The notes below the pieces were generated by a model. It searched no databases. It was not told where the DNA came from and worked only from the letters and a program-made list of their open reading frames with translations. A program made the translations under genes and the position numbers. This document shows, piece after piece, positions 6,128 to 10,172 of a stretch of 10,172 nt of DNA (within the stretch, counting starts at the first letter, position 1; each line of letters opens with the position of its first letter). Origin of the DNA: Candidatus Merdimorpha stercoravium (GTDB taxonomy: Bacteria > Bacteroidota > Bacteroidia > Flavobacteriales > UBA1820). The stretch spans positions 1 to 10,172 of the forward strand of contig DVLY01000016.1 in assembly GCA_018715295.1 (NCBI GenBank), in the 5' to 3' direction.

Positions 6128-7114
6128 CTTTTCTTCGCTCTGTCCCCGGTAGGCATCCCACGCCAGCGCCGCCGCTCCGAGGATGGCCACATTGCCTTCG
6201 CCCAGGTCGGAAAGCAGTACCTTGACCTTGTTTTTGAAACAATGCAGCATCGATTCCTCCATCGCTTCTTCGGTAGGTTTGCGCAGGAATTCGCCCGCGC
6301 GGGCCACCCCGCCGAAAAGGATGATGGCCTCGGGCGAAGAAAAAGTGACGAAATCGGCCAAGGCACGTCCCAGGATACGTGCAGTGCGCCGGAAGGCCTC
6401 GCGCGCCAGCGGATCGCCCTCCATGGCCGCTTCGTAAATACGCGCCGAGGTCATCTGCTCGAACGACACATCGCGCAGCACGCTCGGAGTCGTTTCCTCG
6501 GCCAGCAGGTCCATCACCGTACGGCGCACCCCTCCGGCCGAACAATAGGCCTCCAGGCAGCCCCTGCGCCCGCAACCGCACATGCGTCCGCCTTCCTTGA
6601 CGATCACGTGTCCCAGTTCTCCGGCAAAACCGTCGTGCCCGTAGACCAGCTTCCCGCCGATGACGATGCCGCTGCCCACGCCCGTGCCGAGGGTGATGAC
6701 GATAAAGTCCTTCATGCCTTTGGCCGTACCGAAGAGCATCTCGCCCATCGCGGCTGCATTGGCGTCGTTGGTCAAAGCTGTCGGTACGCCCATGTGCTGG
6801 GAGACGAGCGCGGCAGCGCGCAGAACACCTTTCCAGGGGAGGTTGACCGCAAACTCGATCGCCCCGCTGAAGAAATTGCCGTCCGGGGCGCCGATCCCCG
6901 CCCCGATGAGTTGCAGGCCCTGCCCGCAGTCCTGGAGGGTCTGCTGCGCCTGAGCGCAAAGCCGGGCGATGTACTGCTCGAAACTCTCCGGTTCCTCTCC
7001 AGCTTTCATGATAGTCGGGATGGAGATTTCCCCGTAAATCTTGCCTTGTGCGTCCACGAACCCGTACTTGGTGTTCGTCCCGCCGATGTCGATGCCCAAT
7101 GCTACTTTTTCCAT
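6122..7114 (-). CDS. ROK family sugar kinase, probable glucokinase
   Basis: A 330-aa cytoplasmic kinase of the ROK family, which phosphorylates glucose or a related sugar (some members act on fructose, N-acetylglucosamine or N-acetylmannosamine) using ATP. It shows the phosphate-binding DIGGTNTKYG (9-18), the catalytic TNDANAAAMGE with D117, the second phosphate loop TLGTGVGSG (141-149), substrate residues E166 and H169 in GELGHV, and the zinc site H169/C179/C181/C186 in CGCGRRGCLEA. The C-terminal IILFGGVARAGEF segment completes the ATP domain. There is no N-terminal helix-turn-helix, so it is an enzyme rather than a ROK repressor. Length is typical. Glucose is the likeliest substrate but the sequence does not prove it. 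It lies 132 bp downstream of the glycosylase gene in the same direction, and its stop codon overlaps the last repeat of array 1. Confidence 0.92.
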   Translation of the reverse strand: MEKVALGIDIGGTNTKYGFVDAQGKIYGEISIPTIMKAGEEPESFEQYIARLCAQAQQTLQDCGQGLQLIGAGIGAPDGNFFSGAIEFAVNLPWKGVLRAAALVSQHMGVPTALTNDANAAAMGEMLFGTAKGMKDFIVITLGTGVGSGIVIGGKLVYGHDGFAGELGHVIVKEGGRMCGCGRRGCLEAYCSAGGVRRTVMDLLAEETTPSVLRDVSFEQMTSARIYEAAMEGDPLAREAFRRTARILGRALADFVTFSSPEAIILFGGVARAGEFLRKPTEEAMEESMLHCFKNKVKVLLSDLGEGNVAILGAAALAWDAYRGQSEEKA

Positions 7115-7141
7115 AGTTGCCGTTTTTTCGTACTACCCGCG

Positions 7142-7148
7142 CAAGGTA
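7142..7148 (-). promoter_or_regulatory. Degenerate -7 box upstream of the ROK kinase
   Basis: The minus strand reads CCGTACCTTGCG, which looks like the usual CCGTACCTTTGC with one T missing. No good -33 TTTG lies at the normal distance, although the upstream stretch is very T-rich. It may be a weakened promoter, or the gene may rely partly on read-through from the glycosylase gene. Confidence 0.3.
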
Positions 7149-7183
7149 CGGTTTTTCAGAAAAAAAACACTTCTTTTTCTTTC

Positions 7184-7235
7184 GGACATTTTCCCCCTCC
7201 GGCAAAAAAGACCGAGGGGAAAAGGCCAAATGTCC
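7184..7235 (-). other. Bulged stem-loop between the glycosylase and ROK kinase genes
   Basis: GGACATTT (7184-7191) pairs with AAATGTCC (7228-7235). Inside it, TTCCCC and CTCCGG face CCGAGGGGAA, giving a long bulged stem around an A-rich loop. It begins 12 bases past the glycosylase stop on the minus strand, so it could be that transcript's 3' end or part of the ROK kinase leader. A canonical T-tract does not follow directly; a run of eight T comes only about 15 bases later. The stem is clear, the function is not. Confidence 0.45.
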
Positions 7236-7246
7236 TGCGAAAAAAA

Positions 7247-7855
7247 TCAAAGGAAAAAACGCCACGGAAACATCGCTGCCTTCCCCGCATAGTCCACCCC
7301 GATGCGAGGCCCTGTGTGGATCGCTTCGGCAGGAATGCTTTCCCCTTGCGCTACGAACAGCGAAGGATCGTCGCACGGGAGCCCGTACAACGACTTGTCC
7401 ACCCCCAGAGCGATGCAGAGCTTTCCCGGACCGTTGGCCAAGGCCTTTCGCCGGGCGGCCGACAGCGCCTCATAAGGCAGGGAGAAACGGCGCAGGGAGG
7501 CCACGTCGCGTCCCTGCAACACCTCTACGGCCCGGATGAGCACCGCCTCTCCCGAGCCTTCCGCTCCGGAAACGATGTTCAGGCAGTAGTACATCCCGTA
7601 GGTAAAATACACGTAATACACCCCTCCGGGGAAAAACATCACGCGGGTACGCGGCGTGCAGCGCCCCTGGTTGGCATGGCAGGCGGGATCGCCCTGTCCC
7701 ATGTAGGCTTCCGTTTCCGTAATACGCGCCACGATCCCGTCCCGGGGACGCACCAACAGGCATCCGAGCAGGGCCGGAGCGAGAGCCAGGGCGTCGCGGG
7801 AAGAGAAAAATTCCCGCGGCAGAGGCGTAAGGGAAGGTATGTCGTCGATGCTCAT
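7247..7855 (-). CDS. mpg: AAG/MPG-type alkyladenine (3-methyladenine) DNA glycosylase
   Basis: A 202-aa monofunctional DNA glycosylase of the AAG/MPG family (Pur_DNA_glyco), which removes 3-methyladenine, hypoxanthine and related damaged purines to start base excision repair. Aligned by eye with human AAG, the key residues are all present: catalytic E49 (human E125) and Y51 (Y127) in ETEAY, H60 (H136), the intercalating-loop tyrosine Y83 (Y159) in YVYFTYGMYYC, N93 (N169) and R108 (R182). NGPGKLCIALGVDKSLYG and RIGVDYAG follow, as in bacterial members. Length is normal for a bacterial enzyme. ATG 7855 gives a family-like N-terminus (LPREFF). It lies 121 bp downstream of the ABC-F gene in the same direction. 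I see no convincing promoter box in that gap, so co-transcription with the ABC-F gene is likely but unproven. Confidence 0.95.
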   Translation of the reverse strand: MSIDDIPSLTPLPREFFSSRDALALAPALLGCLLVRPRDGIVARITETEAYMGQGDPACHANQGRCTPRTRVMFFPGGVYYVYFTYGMYYCLNIVSGAEGSGEAVLIRAVEVLQGRDVASLRRFSLPYEALSAARRKALANGPGKLCIALGVDKSLYGLPCDDPSLFVAQGESIPAEAIHTGPRIGVDYAGKAAMFPWRFFL

Positions 7856-7976
7856 TTTCGGTGTCCGCTGTTTGACGTCCGGTGGGAGGAATCCGGTTTG
7901 CGTCCGGGAAAGAAAGCCTCCGAAGGGGAATTTCTCGTCCGTCGCCGGCCGATGAGAGGGACTGGTGCCGAGTGGA

Positions 7977-10013
7977 TTACCCCTCCAGGGCGTCGAGGGC
8001 TTCCTGTGCCTTTTCCCAGGCGGCCATTTGCCGCTCGAGCGACTGTTTCAGGCGGGCATAGCGGTCGAAATCGTCCTGCGAAGGGACAAAACCGGCGGTG
8101 GAAAACTGCTGGTCCATCTGTTTTATCTCGCCTTCGAGCCGTTCGATCTCCTGTTCGTATTTTTTCACTTCGTTGCGGGCCCGGCGCAACGCCTTCTCCG
8201 CCTCTTTCCGCTCGGCCCAGGACGGCGAGGATTCTCCTCCCGAAGGTGCGGCTTGGGCGGCGGGTGCGGCCGGTTTGTCGGCCGGGGGACGGGAAGCGGA
8301 AGTTGACGGCGGCTCGGGGGCGCTTTGCTGCAATTCCATCTCGCGGAACGAATCGACCCGCCGTTGGGAAAGGTAAAAACCGATGTCGCCGAGGTACTCC
8401 TTGATGTGCCCGTCGCGGAATTCGTAGGTCTTGTTGGTGAGCCCGGAGAGGAAATCGCGGTCGTGCGAGACCAGGATGAGCGTCCCGTCGAAGGATTCGA
8501 GGGCTTGTTTGAGGATGGCTTTCGAGCGGATGTCCAGGTGGTTGGTCGGCTCGTCCATGATCAGTACGTTGAAGGGGCGCACCAGCAGTTTGCACAGCGC
8601 CAGACGGCCGCGTTCCCCACCCGAGAGGACTTTCACCTTTTTCTCGATCGCATCGCCCGAAAAGAGGAAACTGCCCAGCAGGTCGCGGGCCTTGGGACGC
8701 ATGGCTTCGGTGGCTTCGTCCTCGATGGTGCGGATCAGGGTCTTTTCCATGTCGAGGCTCTCCTTCTGGTTCTGAGCGTAATACCCCACGTGGACGTTGT
8801 GTCCGCGTTCGATGGTGCCCTGGTAGTCGATCTCGCCCAGCAGACAGCGCACGAAGGTGGTCTTGCCCTGCCCGTTCTTGCCCACGAAGGCGATCTTGTC
8901 GCCGCGCTGCGCCTGAAAGTCGATGCCCTTGAGCACCTGCTTGGCCGTGTATTCGACGGTCGTTTCCACCCCGTTGCGGTCGATCCGCCGCGTGGTGTCG
9001 GTAAAGGTCTTGTGGACGTTCTCGGCCCGAAAAACGACCTTCCCGGAAGGGCTGTCCACCTGAAAACGCAGGTGCATGGCGGCTACATCGTCGGTATCGA
9101 CCTCGATGAGTTCCTTTTTCTCCAGCCGTTTCATCAGGCTCTGGGCAAAGGCTGCCTTGGTGGCCTTGTAACGGAAACGCTCGATGAGCTGTTCGGTCTG
9201 GCGGATTTCCTTTTCCTGGTTCTTGCGGGTGGCGAGCTGCTTTTCCCGGATCTCGGCGCGGAGTTCCAGGTATTTGGAATAGGGCTGCTTGTAGTCGTAA
9301 ATGCGCCCGCCGGATATCTCGATGGTGCGGTTGGTTACATTGTCCAGGAAAGTACGGTCGTGGCTCACCAGCACCACCGCGCCGGGGAAGCGGGTGAGGA
9401 AGTCCTCGAGCCAGAGGATGGACTCGATGTCCAGGTGGTTGGTCGGCTCGTCCAAGAGCAGGACATCGTTCTGCTGGAGCAACAGTTTGGCCAGTTCGAT
9501 GCGCATGCGCCAACCGCCGGAAAACAGGCGGGTGTCCTTGTCGAAATCCGAGCGTTCGAAGCCCAGTCCCAACAACACGCGTTCGACCTCCCCGGCATAG
9601 GTGTATCCTCCGGCCAGATCGTACCGGTGCGTGAGGTCGTTGAGCTCTTCGATGAGCTTCATGTAGGCCTCGCTCTGGTAGTCGGTGCGCACGGCCAGGA
9701 GATGGTTTACCTCCTCGAGGCGTTTTTCGATGGCTTTCAGTTCGACGAACGAACTTTCGATCTCGCCCATCAGGGTGTGCCGGTCCTGGAAATCGATATC
9801 CTGACGCAGGATCCCCACCCGCACCGGACCGTCGTAGGAGAGTTCGCCTTCGTCGGGGCGCAAATCGCCGGAGAGTACGCGCAGCAGGGTGGTCTTGCCG
9901 GCTCCGTTTTTGCCTGCCAGACCGATGCGGTCGCCCTTGTCGATGCGAAAGCTCACGCCCGAGAACAGCGGCTCCCCGGAAAAATAAACAGCTATGTTGT
10001 TGGCCGATAACAT
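7977..10013 (-). CDS. ABC-F family ATPase with C-terminal coiled coil (Uup/YdiF-like)
   Basis: A soluble tandem ABC protein of 678 aa without membrane segments. ABC-F proteins act on the ribosome (translation factors or antibiotic protection), and Uup-like members also affect DNA processing. NBD1 has Walker A GKNGAGKT (34-41), signature FSGGW (164-168), Walker B LLLDEP (185-190) and H218. A charged two-helix linker (about 240-310) follows, where ABC-F proteins contact the peptidyl-transferase region. NBD2 has Walker A GKNGQGKT (378-385), LSGGE (463-467), LIMDEP (484-489) and H517. A Pro/Ala-rich tether (about 563-597) leads to a C-terminal coiled coil (about 600-675). NBD2 carries an unusual insertion of about 18 residues near its A-loop (338-356). 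I chose ATG 10013 because the family homology starts there and it leaves a normal leader from the promoter at 10063; an upstream ATG at 10049 would leave almost no leader. A resistance role cannot be told from the sequence; the housekeeping class is likelier. Confidence 0.93.
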   Translation of the reverse strand: MLSANNIAVYFSGEPLFSGVSFRIDKGDRIGLAGKNGAGKTTLLRVLSGDLRPDEGELSYDGPVRVGILRQDIDFQDRHTLMGEIESSFVELKAIEKRLEEVNHLLAVRTDYQSEAYMKLIEELNDLTHRYDLAGGYTYAGEVERVLLGLGFERSDFDKDTRLFSGGWRMRIELAKLLLQQNDVLLLDEPTNHLDIESILWLEDFLTRFPGAVVLVSHDRTFLDNVTNRTIEISGGRIYDYKQPYSKYLELRAEIREKQLATRKNQEKEIRQTEQLIERFRYKATKAAFAQSLMKRLEKKELIEVDTDDVAAMHLRFQVDSPSGKVVFRAENVHKTFTDTTRRIDRNGVETTVEYTAKQVLKGIDFQAQRGDKIAFVGKNGQGKTTFVRCLLGEIDYQGTIERGHNVHVGYYAQNQKESLDMEKTLIRTIEDEATEAMRPKARDLLGSFLFSGDAIEKKVKVLSGGERGRLALCKLLVRPFNVLIMDEPTNHLDIRSKAILKQALESFDGTLILVSHDRDFLSGLTNKTYEFRDGHIKEYLGDIGFYLSQRRVDSFREMELQQSAPEPPSTSASRPPADKPAAPAAQAAPSGGESSPSWAERKEAEKALRRARNEVKKYEQEIERLEGEIKQMDQQFSTAGFVPSQDDFDRYARLKQSLERQMAAWEKAQEALDALEG

Positions 10014-10062
10014 AAAGTCGATGGTTTTATCTCCCGCGAGGACTCCCATCCTGCGGAGGGTA

Positions 10063-10070
10063 CAAAGATA
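10063..10070 (-). promoter_or_regulatory. -7 promoter box of the ABC-F gene, inside a repeat copy
   Basis: The minus strand reads TATCTTTG, a perfect TAnnTTTG box. It lies at the edge of array 2, so the promoter is made largely of repeat sequence. Transcription would start near 10056, about 43 bases before the chosen ATG. No TTTG is found 19-21 bases upstream; that position falls in the conserved repeat body (TTCC/CTTC). The box is clear; its use as the promoter is a fair inference. Confidence 0.55.
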
Positions 10071-10172
10071 GTGAAAGCCGAGCGCAGCGGGAAGGGGGAA
10101 AACGAAGTTTTCGCGCCGCGCCGATGCCGAGGCGCATCCTGTCTTATGGAAAGATAGTGAAAGCCGAGCGCA
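10063..10172. repeat. Array 2: one full copy and the start of another of the 86-bp repeat, running off the window
   Basis: A full copy starts with AAAGATAGTG at 10064 and the next with the same bases at 10150, a period of exactly 86 bp. The family is the same as array 1 (GAAAGCCGAGCGCAGCG, GAAAAC-GAA-GTTTTC hairpin, GCCGAGGCGCATCC) and it lies in the same orientation, but it is a diverged subtype: AAAGATAG replaces AAATATAG and the bases flanking the inner hairpin differ. The second copy is cut by the window end, so the copy number is unknown. Confidence 0.9.

Noticed and set aside
2327..7855. A DNA-repair island made of uvrA and the AAG-type glycosylase
   Set aside because: They are separated by two genes, a repeat array and convergent transcription, so there is no operon or shared regulation visible.
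6101..8404. A 767-codon open frame on the + strand
   Set aside because: It runs antisense through the ROK kinase and glycosylase genes and the end of the ABC-F gene, crosses all their gaps, and its translation is rich in H, R, P and G with no domain pattern. It is a GC-rich shadow.
8325..10010. A 561-codon + strand open frame opposite the ABC-F gene
   Set aside because: It is the reverse-complement shadow of a well-supported ABC-F gene, with no start context or motifs of its own.
10014..10049. Extended ABC-F start at ATG 10049 (12 extra residues)
   Set aside because: The family homology begins at the Met encoded at 10013, and the longer start would leave only about 7 bases of leader from the -7 box at 10063-10070.

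Overview
The window looks like chromosomal DNA from a GC-rich gut-type member of the Bacteroidales, most like Alistipes/Rikenellaceae. This placement is inferred. It rests on Bacteroidetes-type promoter boxes (TAnnTTTG on the coding strand), weak or absent Shine-Dalgarno sequences, the protein sequence types, and an 85-86 bp repeat carrying GCCGAGCGCAG that I associate from memory with Bacteroidales genomes. All genes are intact housekeeping or conserved genes. I see no insertion sequence, phage, tRNA, rRNA or CRISPR.

Layout: a small cyclophilin-like fold protein (72-437, +); ribD for riboflavin synthesis (550-1614, +); an 11-bp ladder (1611-1665) joining ribD to a YigZ/IMPACT family gene (1655-2275, +); uvrA of nucleotide excision repair (2327-5167, -), convergent with yigZ; a divergent intergenic region with promoter boxes and two small hairpins; a small secreted protein of unknown function (5436-5852, +); a three-copy array of the 85-86 bp palindromic repeat (5877-6127); a ROK-family sugar kinase (6122-7114, -); an AAG/MPG-type alkyladenine DNA glycosylase (7247-7855, -); an ABC-F ATPase with a C-terminal coiled coil (7977-10013, -); and the start of a second array of the same repeat (10063 to the window end) directly upstream of the ABC-F gene.

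Two things deserve attention. First, the ribD-yigZ junction is five consecutive 11-bp units, each starting with ATGA. Because 11 is not a multiple of three, each of the first four units creates a four-codon mini-ORF whose TGA overlaps the next ATG. This gives an unbroken stop-start relay from the ribD stop to the yigZ start. Second, the 85-86 bp repeat is a structured element: an inner GAAAAC/GTTTTC hairpin is kept in every complete copy, and the unit junctions form a second hairpin with an apparent compensatory base-pair change between the two arrays. In both arrays only the left edge copy carries a perfect -7 promoter box (TATATTTG or TATCTTTG, minus strand). In the second array that box is placed to drive the ABC-F gene.

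uvrA and the AAG-type glycosylase are both DNA-repair genes, but they are separated by other transcription units and I do not claim a functional cluster. The long open frames opposite uvrA, the ABC-F gene and ribD are composition shadows.
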